A DNA stretch of 64,000 bases, taken from positions 248,001 to 312,000 of the forward strand of contig NZ_JYLB01000002.1 of assembly GCF_001042905.1 (NCBI RefSeq), given 5' to 3'. The notes beneath the pieces were generated by a model. It did not search any database and was not told where the DNA came from. It saw only the letters and a list, made by a program, of their open reading frames with translations. The DNA is from Pseudomonas lini (GTDB taxonomy: Bacteria > Pseudomonadota > Gammaproteobacteria > Pseudomonadales > Pseudomonadaceae). This document shows positions 34,979 to 43,869 of this stretch, piece by piece. The stretch's first letter is position 1, and every line of letters begins with the position of its first letter. The position numbers and the translations under genes are program-made.

Positions 34979-37270
34979 TTACAGCAACTCAAAGCTCTGC
35001 TGCGTCACGTCCTGGGAGTCCAGGCCGATCTGCACGTTGAACTTGCCCGGTTCCGCGGCGTACTTGAGCTGGGCGTTGTAGAACTTCAGGTCATCCTCGG
35101 TGATGGTGAAGTGCACGACTTTCTGTTCGCCGGCCTTGACCAATACTTTCTGGAAGTTCTTCAGTTCCTTGACCGGGCGGATCATCGAACCGGTCACGTC
35201 CTGGATGTACAGCTGCACCACGGTTTCGCCGTCACGCTTGCCGGTGTTCTTCACCACGACGCTGGCGTCGAGCTTGCCGGTCTTGTTCAGTGTGGTCGAC
35301 GACAGCGCCATGTCGGTCAGGCTGAACTGGGTGTAGCTCAGGCCGAAGCCGAACGGGAACAGCGGCCCGGTGGTGTCTTCGAAATATTGCGAGGTGTAGT
35401 TGCCCGGTTTGCCCGGAGTGAAAGGCCGGCCAATGCTCAGGTGGTTGTAGTAGGTTGGAATCTGACCCACCGAGCGCGGAACGCTGATCGGCAGTTTGCC
35501 CGATGGGTTGTAGTCGCCGAACAGCACGTCAGCGATGGCGTTGCCGCCTTCGGTGCCGCTGAACCAGGTTTCCAGAATCGCGTCAGCCTGCTCTTTCTCT
35601 TCGAGAATCGACAGCGGACGGCCATTCATCAACACCAGCACCAGCGGTTTGCCGGTGGCTTTCAACGCCTTGATCAGCTCGCGCTGGGCTGCCGGGATGT
35701 TCAGGTCGGTACGGCTCGACGATTCGTGGGACATGCCACGGGATTCGCCCACCGCCGCCACCACCACATCTGCTTGCTTGGCAGCCTTGACCGCTTCATC
35801 GATCAACACATTGGCCGAGCGCGGATCATCCACCACTTCCGGCGCATCGAAGTTGAGGAAGTTGAGGTAATCGAGGATTTTCTTGTCGCTGGTGATGTTC
35901 GCGCCGCGGGCGTAGATCAGCGTCGACTGTTTGCCAAGCGCAGTGGTCATGCCGTCGAACAAAGTGACCGATTGCTCGGGACGGCCCGCAGCGGCCCAAC
36001 TGCCCATCATGTCGATCGGCGCCTTGGCCAGTGGACCGACCAAAGCGATTTTTGCGGTTTTCTTCAGCGGCAGGGTGTCGCCCTGGTTCTTCAGCAACAC
36101 CAGGCTGCGGCGCGCGACATCACGGGCCTCGGCGCGGTGCAGACGGCTTTCGGCGTAGGTGTCGACCGGGTCATCCTCGGCCTTGCCGATGCGCAGGTAC
36201 GGGTCCTTGAACAGGCCCATGTCGTACTTGGCGGCGAGCACTTCACGCACGGCGTTGTCGATGTCTTTCTGTTCGATCTCACCGGCCTTCAACAGCCCTG
36301 GCAATTCCTTGCCATAAAGAGTGTCGTTCATGCTCATGTCGATGCCGGCCTTGATCGCCAGTTTCGCGGCTTCGCGACCGTCGGCGGCGACGCCGTGCTT
36401 GATCAGCTCGAAAATTGCGCCGTGATCGCTGACTGCCAGGCCCTTGAAACCCCATTCCTTACGCAGCAGGTCGTTCATCAGCCAGGTGTTGGCGGTAGCC
36501 GGCACGCCGTTGATCGAGTTCAGCGCGACCATCACCCCGCCGGCACCGGCGTCAATCGCCGCGCGGTACGGTGGCAGGTAGTCCTGATACATCTTGACCG
36601 GGCTCATGTCGACGACGTTGTAGTCGCGACCGCCCTCGACCGCGCCGTACAAGGCAAAGTGCTTGACGCTGGCCATGATGCTGTCGGCCGCGTTCGCGCC
36701 TGAGCCCTGGAACGCCCTGACCATTACGCCGGCAATCCGCGAAACCAGGTAGGTGTCTTCGCCGAAGCCTTCGGACGTGCGGCCCCAGCGTGGGTCGCGG
36801 GAGATATCGACCATCGGCGCGAAGGTGATGTCGAGGCTGTCAGCCGCCGCTTCCTGGGCGGCGATGCGCCCGGAGCGACCGATGGCGTCCATGTCCCAGC
36901 TCGAAGCCAAAGCCAGCGGAATCGGGAAAATGGTGCGGTGGCCGTGGATCACGTCATAGGCGAAGAACATCGGGATCTTCAATCGGCTGCGCATGGCCGC
37001 GTCCTGCATCGGACGGTTTTCGGCGCGGGTGATCGAGTTGAAGGTGCCGCCGATATTGCCGGCAGCGATCTCCTTGCGGATCATCTCCCGCGGCATTTCC
37101 GGGCCGATGCTGATCAGGCGCAACTGGCCGATCTTTTCATCGAGGGTCATTTGCTTCATCAGGTGGCTGATGAAAGCGTCCTTGTTCTCTATAGGTGCGG
37201 GCGTCGTGGCGGCCAATACGGTATGACTGGCCAGGCTGACGAACAGGCCCAGCAAACACAGCTTCTTCAT
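34979..37270 (-). CDS. bglX: Periplasmic beta-glucosidase BglX (GH3)
   Basis: 763 residues from the ATG at 37268-37270, which yields a signal peptide MKKLCLLGLFVSLASHTVLA. Glycoside hydrolase family 3: N-terminal barrel with KQMTLDEKIGQL and the nucleophile region LAVSDHGAI (Asp about residue 291), then the second domain with VVVAAVGESRGMSHESSSRT and a C-terminal fibronectin III-like domain. Releases glucose from beta-glucosides in the periplasm. Stands alone. A 594-residue frame opposite it is a shadow. Confidence 0.94.
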   Translation of the reverse strand: MKKLCLLGLFVSLASHTVLAATTPAPIENKDAFISHLMKQMTLDEKIGQLRLISIGPEMPREMIRKEIAAGNIGGTFNSITRAENRPMQDAAMRSRLKIPMFFAYDVIHGHRTIFPIPLALASSWDMDAIGRSGRIAAQEAAADSLDITFAPMVDISRDPRWGRTSEGFGEDTYLVSRIAGVMVRAFQGSGANAADSIMASVKHFALYGAVEGGRDYNVVDMSPVKMYQDYLPPYRAAIDAGAGGVMVALNSINGVPATANTWLMNDLLRKEWGFKGLAVSDHGAIFELIKHGVAADGREAAKLAIKAGIDMSMNDTLYGKELPGLLKAGEIEQKDIDNAVREVLAAKYDMGLFKDPYLRIGKAEDDPVDTYAESRLHRAEARDVARRSLVLLKNQGDTLPLKKTAKIALVGPLAKAPIDMMGSWAAAGRPEQSVTLFDGMTTALGKQSTLIYARGANITSDKKILDYLNFLNFDAPEVVDDPRSANVLIDEAVKAAKQADVVVAAVGESRGMSHESSSRTDLNIPAAQRELIKALKATGKPLVLVLMNGRPLSILEEKEQADAILETWFSGTEGGNAIADVLFGDYNPSGKLPISVPRSVGQIPTYYNHLSIGRPFTPGKPGNYTSQYFEDTTGPLFPFGFGLSYTQFSLTDMALSSTTLNKTGKLDASVVVKNTGKRDGETVVQLYIQDVTGSMIRPVKELKNFQKVLVKAGEQKVVHFTITEDDLKFYNAQLKYAAEPGKFNVQIGLDSQDVTQQSFELL

Positions 37271-37506
37271 GAATTGTTTTCTCAAAAGCCTAAACGGCAG
37301 TGAATACACGCCGGTCAGCCAAAATTTGGGGAGCGACTATTGTTGTTCAGGTAAATGCAGACACACTTGCGCAGCGTGTCAGTGCTGGGCATCTTTTAGC
37401 CCATTGGCTCGATGCAATCCAGTAGCGGCGCAGATTATGCCCCAAGAGCCGGGTCAGAGTTCGCGGGTTGTTTCATCAACGGAATGTGCAAGGGAGCATC
37501 AACCAG

Positions 37507-38118
37507 ATGAATGTACGACACCATTATCGGTCGAGCCTGCAGGTTGCAGCCTTGATGTTGCTGACCACACTGCTGGCCGGCTGCGGCATCAACAATATCC
37601 CGACCCTCGACGAACAAGCCAAGGGCGCCTGGGGCCAGGTGCAGAACCAGTACCAGCGTCGCGCTGACCTGATTCCCAATCTGGTGGAAACCGTCAAGGG
37701 TTATGCCCAGCATGAGCAAGACACCCTGACCGCGGTGATCGAAGCCCGCGCCAAGGCGACGTCGATTCAGGTGGATGCCAGCACGCTGGATAATCCGGAA
37801 AAACTCAAACAATACGAGCAGGCGCAGAATCAGCTGACCGGCGCGCTGAGTCGATTGATGGTGGTGTCCGAGCGCTACCCGGACCTCAAGGCCAACCAGA
37901 ACTTCCTGGCGCTGCAATCGCAACTTGAAGGCACCGAGAACCGCATCGCCGTGGCGCGTCGCGACTTCATCCTCGCGGTGCAGAAATACAATACCGAGAT
38001 CCGCACCTTTCCCGGTCGCCTGTGGCACACCGTGATGTATAGCGATCTGCCAATCCGCGAAACCTTCGAGGCCACCAGCCCCGGCGCCGAGAAAGCGCCT
38101 GAAGTGAAGTTCCAGTAA
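37507..38118 (+). CDS. LemA-family lipoprotein
   Basis: 203 residues from ATG 37507. Lipoprotein signal with lipobox LAGC (about Cys25), then the LemA helical domain: QVQNQYQRRADLIPNLVETVKGYAQHEQ, the family hallmark, and YNTEIRTFPGRLW. Role in the family is unclear but it often pairs with TPM-domain proteins, as here with the next two genes. Confidence 0.93.
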   Translation: MNVRHHYRSSLQVAALMLLTTLLAGCGINNIPTLDEQAKGAWGQVQNQYQRRADLIPNLVETVKGYAQHEQDTLTAVIEARAKATSIQVDASTLDNPEKLKQYEQAQNQLTGALSRLMVVSERYPDLKANQNFLALQSQLEGTENRIAVARRDFILAVQKYNTEIRTFPGRLWHTVMYSDLPIRETFEATSPGAEKAPEVKFQ

Positions 38119-38161
38119 GCGCCGGAACGGGCTTGAAGCGTCACCAAGGATGAGGTTGCCA

Positions 38162-38911
38162 ATGCGCGTGTTGAAAGTGGGCCTGGTGCTGATGTTCTGG
38201 GTGTTTGCCCTGACGGCCCAGGCCGAGTTGAAGTTCCCGGAATTGACCGGTCGGGTGGTGGACAACGCCCAGATGATCGAGCCTGCGGTGCGCGAGCAGC
38301 TTGTTCAGCAGCTTAACGCCCATGAAAAAACCACCGGCGAGCAATTGGTGGTGGTCACGTTACCGGACTTGCAGGGCACCGACATCGCGGATTTCGGTTA
38401 TCAGCTGGGACGCTACTGGGGCATCGGCCAGAAGGACAAGAACAACGGCGCGTTGCTGATCGTCGCGCGTGACGAGCGCAAGCTGCGGATCGAAGTCGGT
38501 TATGGCCTGGAAGGTCGTCTGACTGATGCGCAGAGTTCGGTGATCATCCATCAGGTGATCACGCCCGCGTTCAAGGCCGGCAACTTCAGTAAAGGCATCA
38601 GCGACGGGGTTGCGGCGATGCTGGTGGTGCTGGGCGGCAATCCGCTGGACGAGCCGTCGACGGTGTATGAATCGGACGGTGATCAGGAGAGTGATTTCGT
38701 TGGGCGGCATCCGGGGTTGTTCGTGCTTCTGCTGATGCTGTTCTTCCTGACGATCTTCGTCGGGCAGATGTTCGGTATTCTGCCAAGCGGCGGGGGCCGT
38801 GGCGGCTCGGGAGGCGGGTTCGGCGGCGGAGGTTTTGGCGGCGGTGGCGGTGGGGGCTTCAGCGGCGGCGGGGGCAGTTTCGGGGGCGGCGGTTCGTCGG
38901 GCGGCTGGTGA
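38162..38911 (+). CDS. TPM-domain protein (YgcG family) with glycine-rich tail
   Basis: 249 residues from ATG 38162. Signal peptide (MRVLKVGLVLMFWVFALTAQA), TPM domain (LTGRVVDNAQMI...NNGALLIVARDERKLRIEVGYGLEG, about residues 27-165), a membrane helix near residues 184-206, then a tail of GGGFGGGG repeats ending SSGGW. The lone tail Trp is common in this family. A nearby alternative start at 38150 lacks a better ribosome site. Second gene of a LemA-TPM-TPM set. Confidence 0.92.
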   Translation: MRVLKVGLVLMFWVFALTAQAELKFPELTGRVVDNAQMIEPAVREQLVQQLNAHEKTTGEQLVVVTLPDLQGTDIADFGYQLGRYWGIGQKDKNNGALLIVARDERKLRIEVGYGLEGRLTDAQSSVIIHQVITPAFKAGNFSKGISDGVAAMLVVLGGNPLDEPSTVYESDGDQESDFVGRHPGLFVLLLMLFFLTIFVGQMFGILPSGGGRGGSGGGFGGGGFGGGGGGGFSGGGGSFGGGGSSGGW

Positions 38912-38957
38912 TCACACTGCAGGTAAAAACAACAACAGCGAGCAGGCATTCATAAAC

Positions 38958-39575
38958 ATGGCATTACTGACTGAACACGAACAACGCAAAGTCGCCGAGG
39001 CGATCGCCCGGGTAGAGCGCGATACCGACGCCGAACTGGTGACGGTGCTTGCGGCCCGCGCCGACGATTACGCGTATATCCCGCTGCTCTGGGCCAGTCT
39101 GCTGGCGCTGGTGGTGCCGGGTATCGTGCATTACCTGACGGGCTGGCTGACCATGCACAGCCTGTTGCTGGTGCAATGGCTCAGCTTCATCGTGTTGTGT
39201 CTGGTGTTCCGTATTCCGAAAGTCACCACGCGCCTGATCCCGCGCTCGGTTCGTCACTGGCGCGCGTCAAACCTGGCGCGCCGGCAGTTCCTGGAGCAAA
39301 ACCTGCACCACACCGTGGGCAGCACCGGCATGCTGATTTTCGTCTCCGAGGCCGAGCGCTATGTGGAGATTCTGGTGGATGAAGGCATTTCCAAACGGCT
39401 GGACAACAAGAACTGGGACGCGATTGTGGCGGCGTTTACGCAGCAGGTGAAACAGGGGCAGACGTTGCAGGGCTTTGTGACGTGCATCGAGGCATGCGGC
39501 GAGTTGCTCAAGGTGCATGTACCGGTGACCCATGTGCGCAATGAGTTGCCGAATCGGTTGGTGGTGTTGAGCTAA
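38958..39575 (+). CDS. Second TPM-domain membrane protein
   Basis: 205 residues from ATG 38958. TPM-type domain split by two membrane helices: RVERDTDAELVTVLAARADDY, then hydrophobic segments (about residues 33-75), then FVSEAERYVEILVDEGISKRLDNKNWDAIV. No signal peptide. Third gene of the LemA-TPM-TPM set, 46 bases after the previous one. Likely a membrane-associated factor of unknown role. Confidence 0.88.
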   Translation: MALLTEHEQRKVAEAIARVERDTDAELVTVLAARADDYAYIPLLWASLLALVVPGIVHYLTGWLTMHSLLLVQWLSFIVLCLVFRIPKVTTRLIPRSVRHWRASNLARRQFLEQNLHHTVGSTGMLIFVSEAERYVEILVDEGISKRLDNKNWDAIVAAFTQQVKQGQTLQGFVTCIEACGELLKVHVPVTHVRNELPNRLVVLS

Positions 39576-39577
39576 AT

Positions 39578-39656
39578 AAAAAGATCGCAGCCTTCGACAG
39601 CTCCTACGCCGATCGCGGTTCCCTGTAGGAGCTGCCGAAGGCTGCGATCTTTTGAT
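39578..39656. repeat. Paired repeat, family B
   Basis: Inverted arms (GATCGCAGCCTTCGACAGC and its complement) right after the TPM gene stop. Confidence 0.88.
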
Positions 39657-39754
39657 TCTGCACCGTTCGGCAAATAACTGCGTGTCCCGAACGGCCATCC
39701 CCCCTAAAATACCCACCATTCCCCGATCCGCACCGCCCGAGGCCGTTTTTTCCC

Positions 39755-40969
39755 ATGTCTGTCACCGCCACTCCCGCCAGCCTCGCGCCGGATCATCACG
39801 CCCAGTTCATCGACCTGCTGCAAACCAGCCTCGACCAGAACGCCTTCATCAAACTGGTGCTGGCCAAGTACGTTGGTACAGAGGCGGATTTGCAGCGGCT
39901 GATCATCAAGCAACTGACGGTCAAGGATCAGTCGTGCCTGTCCTTCGTCTATCGCTACAAGACCCGCGACATCACCAAGAACCTGCCGCTTGCCGAAGGC
40001 GTGGCGACCATTGCTGCGTTGTTGCCTGCATCGTTCAAAAATGCGCATTTATTGTCATTGACCGATGAAGCCCAGCTCGAATACAGCAAAAAGGGCAAAT
40101 CTTCGCTGTTCAAGAGCAAACCTCAGCAATTGCGCGAAGTGCCATCCGCCGAGCACAACCGCGAGAAGAACCGTTTCCTCGATCTGAGCCGGCCGTTTCT
40201 CAAAGACCTCGGCGTAACCAACGCGCAGCATGAGCTGATCCCGGCGATGTCGCGCAAGTGGAAGCAGATCAACAAGTTCATCGAAGTCTTCAGCCATGCG
40301 CTGACCTCGTCGCCGCTGGCGCTGGACAAACCCGTGCGGGTGGCGGATTTCGGCTCGGGCAAGGGTTACCTGACGTTCGCGATCCACGACTACCTGCGCA
40401 ATACCTTGAAAGCCCAAGGCGAAGTGACCGGCGTCGAGTTGCGCGAAGACATGGTCAGCCTGTGCAACACCGCCGCCGCGAAACTGGAGCATCCGGGGCT
40501 GGTGTTCAAATGCGGTGACGTGCGCAGCGTCGCGCCGAGTGAACTGGACGTGATGATCGCGTTGCATGCCTGCGACATCGCCACCGACTACGCGATTCAC
40601 ACCGGCATTCGTTCTGGCGCTTCGATCATCATGTGCTCGCCGTGCTGCCACAAGCAGATCCGCCTGCAGATCCAGAGCCCGGCGCTGCTCAAGCCGATGT
40701 TGCAATACGGGCTGCACCTGGGTCAGCAAGCGGAAATGGTTACTGACAGTTTGCGTGCGTTGTTCCTGGAAGCCTGCGGTTACGAGACCAAGGTCTTTGA
40801 GTTCATCTCTCTGGACCACACCAACAAGAACAAGATGATCCTGGCGGTCAAACGCGCCGAGCCGGTTGATCCCGCCCAGCTGTTGGTGAAGATTCAGGAA
40901 CTGAAGGATTTCTACCACATCAGCGAACATTGCCTGGAAACATTGCTGCGGGCTGACGGTTACCTCTGA
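39755..40969 (+). CDS. Class I SAM-dependent methyltransferase (METTL25/GSTCD-like)
   Basis: 404 residues. SAM-binding motif VRVADFGSGKGYLTFAIHDYL (about residues 194-214) in the middle, with an N-terminal helical extension of about 190 residues, and the motif SPCCHKQIR (about residues 295-303), characteristic of the Methyltransf_32 family that includes METTL25-type proteins. Substrate unknown in bacteria; the basic N-terminal part (KKGKSSLFKSKPQQLRE) could contact RNA. Start at ATG 39755. Confidence 0.8.
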   Translation: MSVTATPASLAPDHHAQFIDLLQTSLDQNAFIKLVLAKYVGTEADLQRLIIKQLTVKDQSCLSFVYRYKTRDITKNLPLAEGVATIAALLPASFKNAHLLSLTDEAQLEYSKKGKSSLFKSKPQQLREVPSAEHNREKNRFLDLSRPFLKDLGVTNAQHELIPAMSRKWKQINKFIEVFSHALTSSPLALDKPVRVADFGSGKGYLTFAIHDYLRNTLKAQGEVTGVELREDMVSLCNTAAAKLEHPGLVFKCGDVRSVAPSELDVMIALHACDIATDYAIHTGIRSGASIIMCSPCCHKQIRLQIQSPALLKPMLQYGLHLGQQAEMVTDSLRALFLEACGYETKVFEFISLDHTNKNKMILAVKRAEPVDPAQLLVKIQELKDFYHISEHCLETLLRADGYL

Positions 40970-40972
40970 TCC

Positions 40973-41062
40973 TGTGGGAGCGGGCTTGCTCGCGAAAGCG
41001 GACTGGCAGCTAACTAAGATGTTGAATGTGATGACGCCTTCGCGAGCAAGCCCGCTCCCACA
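40973..41062. repeat. REPIN, family A, overlapping a gene end
   Basis: Paired inverted REP arms. Its right half encodes the last ~16 residues of the minus-strand transporter, whose stop codon is at 41014-41016 inside the element. Confidence 0.9.
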
Positions 41063-41931
41063 GGGGGTTGCACCGCCGTCTTGCGCCCCAACATCACCGT
41101 CACGATCACCCCGGCCGCGAACAGCCAGGTAATTGGCTCGACATGTTCACCAAAGAACAACGCCGAAAACGCGATCGTGAAGAAAATCTGCAGCAACTGG
41201 ATCTGGCTGACCCGGGCAATGCCGCCCATGGCCAGCCCGGCGTACCAGGCAAAGAACCCGATGAACTGCGAAAACAGCGAGACATAACCAAACGCCCACC
41301 AGGTTTTGGCTGAAATCTCGCCCTGATGTTGCAGCGCCAGGTACAGCACCGGTCCGATCAGCAGCGGCGTCGACAGCACCAGCGCCCAGCAGATCACCTG
41401 CCAGCCGCCCATCTCCTTGGCCAACCGGCCACCTTCGGCATATCCCAACCCACCCACGGCAATCGCGCCGAGCATCAGCAAATCACCGGCCTGAATGCTG
41501 CCCGCGCCGCTGATCAGCGCATAACCGAGCACCAACGCACTGCCCAACGCGGCGCAGGCCCAGAAGGCTTTCGACGGACGCTCATGTGACAGCCACGCGG
41601 CATACAGCGCCACGCACAGCGGTTGCAAGCCGTTGACCAGTGCGCCGTGGGAGGCGGGTAACGTCTGCATGGCCCAGGCCGACAGCACCGGGAAACCAAG
41701 GATGACCCCGGCGATCACCAGCGTCAGGCCTTTGACCTGCTTCCAGGTGGGCCATTTTTCACGGTGCCACAGCAGCAGCGCTGCCGGAATCGCCGCAAAC
41801 AGCGCACGGCCGAGGCCGTTGAGCAGGGGATGGAGTTCCTGCACGACGATCCGTGTGAAGGGCAGGGTCAGGCTGAAGATAACGACGCCAAGCAGGCCGA
41901 GGGCCATGCCGGTGTTTTCGCGCGAGGACAT
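41014..41931 (-). CDS. DMT-family (EamA) transporter with REPIN-derived C-terminus
   Basis: 305 residues, ten hydrophobic segments in two EamA repeats (GLLGVVIFSLTLPFTRIVV; VGGLGYAEGGRLAKEMGGW). The natural end is probably near VTVMLGRKTAV; the final stretch [17 protein letters not shown] is the translation of the REPIN that lies here, a phrase that also appears in unrelated reading frames over other REPINs of the window. So the repeat removed or bypassed the original stop. The transport domain is intact. Substrate unknown. Confidence 0.86.
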   Translation of the reverse strand: MSSRENTGMALGLLGVVIFSLTLPFTRIVVQELHPLLNGLGRALFAAIPAALLLWHREKWPTWKQVKGLTLVIAGVILGFPVLSAWAMQTLPASHGALVNGLQPLCVALYAAWLSHERPSKAFWACAALGSALVLGYALISGAGSIQAGDLLMLGAIAVGGLGYAEGGRLAKEMGGWQVICWALVLSTPLLIGPVLYLALQHQGEISAKTWWAFGYVSLFSQFIGFFAWYAGLAMGGIARVSQIQLLQIFFTIAFSALFFGEHVEPITWLFAAGVIVTVMLGRKTAVQPPVGAGLLAKASSHSTS

Positions 41932-42050
41932 GATGGTGACCAGAGTTCAGGATGGCGGGAAGTGTCTTTATCTAGCCATAAACCGCAGGCGCTGCTCTGT
42001 TACAGATAGGCGCAGAGTTATCCGTACAGTTGGGGGTAATGCCCCCAACG

Positions 42051-42171
42051 TAGGAGCTGCCGAAGGCTGCGATCTTTTTATCAGCCGCGCCACATACCCA
42101 ATCGCTTCACCCAATGTCCCCAAGGATCAAAGTCAAAAGATCGCAGGCTTCGCCAGCTCCTACATCGACCA
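42051..42171. repeat. Diverged family B pair
   Basis: Two inverted family-B arms (GTAGGAGCTGCCGAAGGCTG and a diverged AAAGATCGCAGGCTTCGCC arm) with a wider spacer of about 65 bases. Confidence 0.75.
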
Positions 42172-42301
42172 TGCACATCCGCAAATCAAATGATCTACCC
42201 CCAGGTGATCGGCGTAGTAGTCGGTTATTACCTGCCATGCAGATTAAGGACTACCTTGAATACTCCTGCATGCCCACGCATTTTCCAGAGGAGTCCTCCC
42301 C

Positions 42302-42883
42302 ATGGCGGCTAAAAAAATTCTGATGCTGGTCGGCGATTACGTCGAAGACTACGAAGTGATGGTGCCGTTCCAGGCGTTGCTGATGGTCGGCCATACGGTA
42401 CACGCCGTTTGCCCGGACAAAACTGCTGGCCAGACCGTGCGCACAGCAATCCATGACTTCGAAGGCGACCAGACCTACAGCGAAAAACCCGGTCACCTGT
42501 TTGCCCTGAACTTCGATTTCGCCAAGGTAGACGCCACGGACTACGACGCCCTGCTGGTGCCGGGCGGTCGTGCGCCGGAGTACCTGCGCCTGAACGAAAA
42601 AGTCCTGGACCTGGTGCGAGCGTTCGACAAGGCGGGCAAACCGATCGCCGCGGTGTGTCACGGTGCGCAACTGTTGGCCGCGGCAGGCATTCTTGAAGGT
42701 CGCGAGTGCAGCGCCTACCCGGCGTGCGCTCCAGAAGTGCGCCTGGCTGGCGGCACGTTCATCGATATCCCGGTGACGGAAGGTCACGTTCAAGGCAATC
42801 TGGCCACTGCACCGGCCTGGCCGGCACACCCGAGCTGGCTGGCCGGTTTCCTCGGGTTGCTGGGTACCAAAATCACGCTGTAA
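42302..42883 (+). CDS. DJ-1/PfpI-family protein
   Basis: 193 residues. PfpI/DJ-1 fold: [22 protein letters not shown] with the conserved Glu near residue 15-18, the [13 protein letters not shown] loop, and the nucleophile elbow AVCHGAQLL (Cys119, His120). Likely a glyoxalase, deglycase or stress chaperone; family members vary too much to choose. Ribosome site AGGAG precedes the ATG. 14 bases separate it from the RHH gene, so they likely form a two-gene operon. Confidence 0.9.
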   Translation: MAAKKILMLVGDYVEDYEVMVPFQALLMVGHTVHAVCPDKTAGQTVRTAIHDFEGDQTYSEKPGHLFALNFDFAKVDATDYDALLVPGGRAPEYLRLNEKVLDLVRAFDKAGKPIAAVCHGAQLLAAAGILEGRECSAYPACAPEVRLAGGTFIDIPVTEGHVQGNLATAPAWPAHPSWLAGFLGLLGTKITL

Positions 42884-42897
42884 CGAGGGACCTGTCC

Positions 42898-43203
42898 ATG
42901 TGCGAGCTCTATGTCAAAGCCGATCCGATTCTCTACGAATCGCGCTCCCGCTCGCTGCGCATCTGCGGGGTGGTGACCACCCTGCGGCTGGAGAATCAGT
43001 TCTGGGACATCCTCAGCGAAATCGCCGAGGTCGACGGCATGACCACCAATCAGTTGATCGCCAAGCTGTATGAAGAGGTGATGGACTACCGCGGCGAAGT
43101 GGTGAATTTCGCCTCGTTCTTGCGGGTTAGTTGCATGCGTTACCTGAGCCAGAGACGGGTGCAGACACCTGAGTTGTCGGTGGTGCGGGCGGTGGTGAAG
43201 TAG
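42898..43203 (+). CDS. Ribbon-helix-helix domain protein
   Basis: 101 residues. An RHH-type domain (SRSLRICGVVTTLRLENQFWDILSEIAEVDGMTTNQLIAKLYEEVM, about residues 17-63) of the PF13467 group, which has a strand followed by two helices and may bind DNA as a dimer. Starts 14 bases after the DJ-1/PfpI stop. Its target is unknown, but co-transcription points to a shared stress function. Confidence 0.8.
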   Translation: MCELYVKADPILYESRSRSLRICGVVTTLRLENQFWDILSEIAEVDGMTTNQLIAKLYEEVMDYRGEVVNFASFLRVSCMRYLSQRRVQTPELSVVRAVVK

Positions 43204-43220
43204 GACGGTTTTGTTTAGAC

Positions 43221-43325
43221 CTTACCGGCCCCTTCGCGGGCAAGCCCGCTCCCACATTAGACCGCATCCTTCTGAACAACTCGGTCAACTGTGGGAGCGG
43301 GCTTGCCCGCGAAGGGGCCGGTACA
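43221..43325. repeat. REP pair, family A, outward, extended stem
   Basis: Outward-facing arms with a longer matching stem (TACCGGCCCCTTCGCGGGC and its complement), spacer about 35 bases. Confidence 0.88.
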
Positions 43326-43394
43326 GGCGACAGAAATCCCGACTTGGTCTTTACTCTGAAGCGCGAAACCTCTCAATCGCCAAGGAGAAAAAGC

Positions 43395-43739
43395 ATGTCT
43401 GGATGGTACGAAGTGAGCAAAACCAGCAACGGTCAGTTCAAGTTTGTATTGAAAGCGGCCAATGCCGAAACCATTCTGACCAGTGAGCTGTATACCTCTC
43501 GCGGTGCAGCCGATGGCGGTATCGCCTCGGTTCAGGCCAACAGTCCGCTGGACCAACGCTACGAGAAAAAAACCACCAAGGACGGTCATCCTTACTTCAA
43601 TTTGAAGGCCGGTAACCACGAGACCATCGGCAGCAGCGAATCCTACTCATCCGATGCCGCGAGGGATAAAGGCATCGCCAGCGTCAAGGCCAACGGCCCA
43701 ACCACGGTGATCAAGGACAAGACCTTGCCGGTGCTCTAA
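43395..43739 (+). CDS. DUF1508 (YegP-like) protein with two repeats
   Basis: 114 residues made of two tandem DUF1508 units: WYEVSKTSNGQFKFVLKAANAETILTSELYTSRGAADGGIASVQAN and YFNLKAGNHETIGSSESYSSDAARDKGIASVKAN. Small beta-rich cytosolic protein of the UPF0339 family, function unknown. AAGGAG lies about 8 bases before the ATG at 43395; the longer reading from 43344 has no ribosome site. Confidence 0.92.
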   Translation: MSGWYEVSKTSNGQFKFVLKAANAETILTSELYTSRGAADGGIASVQANSPLDQRYEKKTTKDGHPYFNLKAGNHETIGSSESYSSDAARDKGIASVKANGPTTVIKDKTLPVL

Positions 43740-43756
43740 ACACACCGCCGATTAAC

Positions 43757-43846
43757 TGTGGGAGCGGGCTTGCCCGCGATGACGGCCGAACATTCAACGA
43801 AGAGGTTGGATGTACGATCGCTATCGCGGGCAAGCCCGCTCCCACA
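43757..43846. repeat. REPIN, family A
   Basis: Paired inverted REP arms of the GCCCGCGAT subtype between the DUF1508 gene and the convergent aldolase. Confidence 0.9.
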
Positions 43847-43869
43847 GTTGTTTTGTGTGTGGCTGAAAA

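Noticed and set aside
34919..36703. 594-residue + strand frame over bglX
   Set aside because: Shadow of BglX; begins inside a REPIN.
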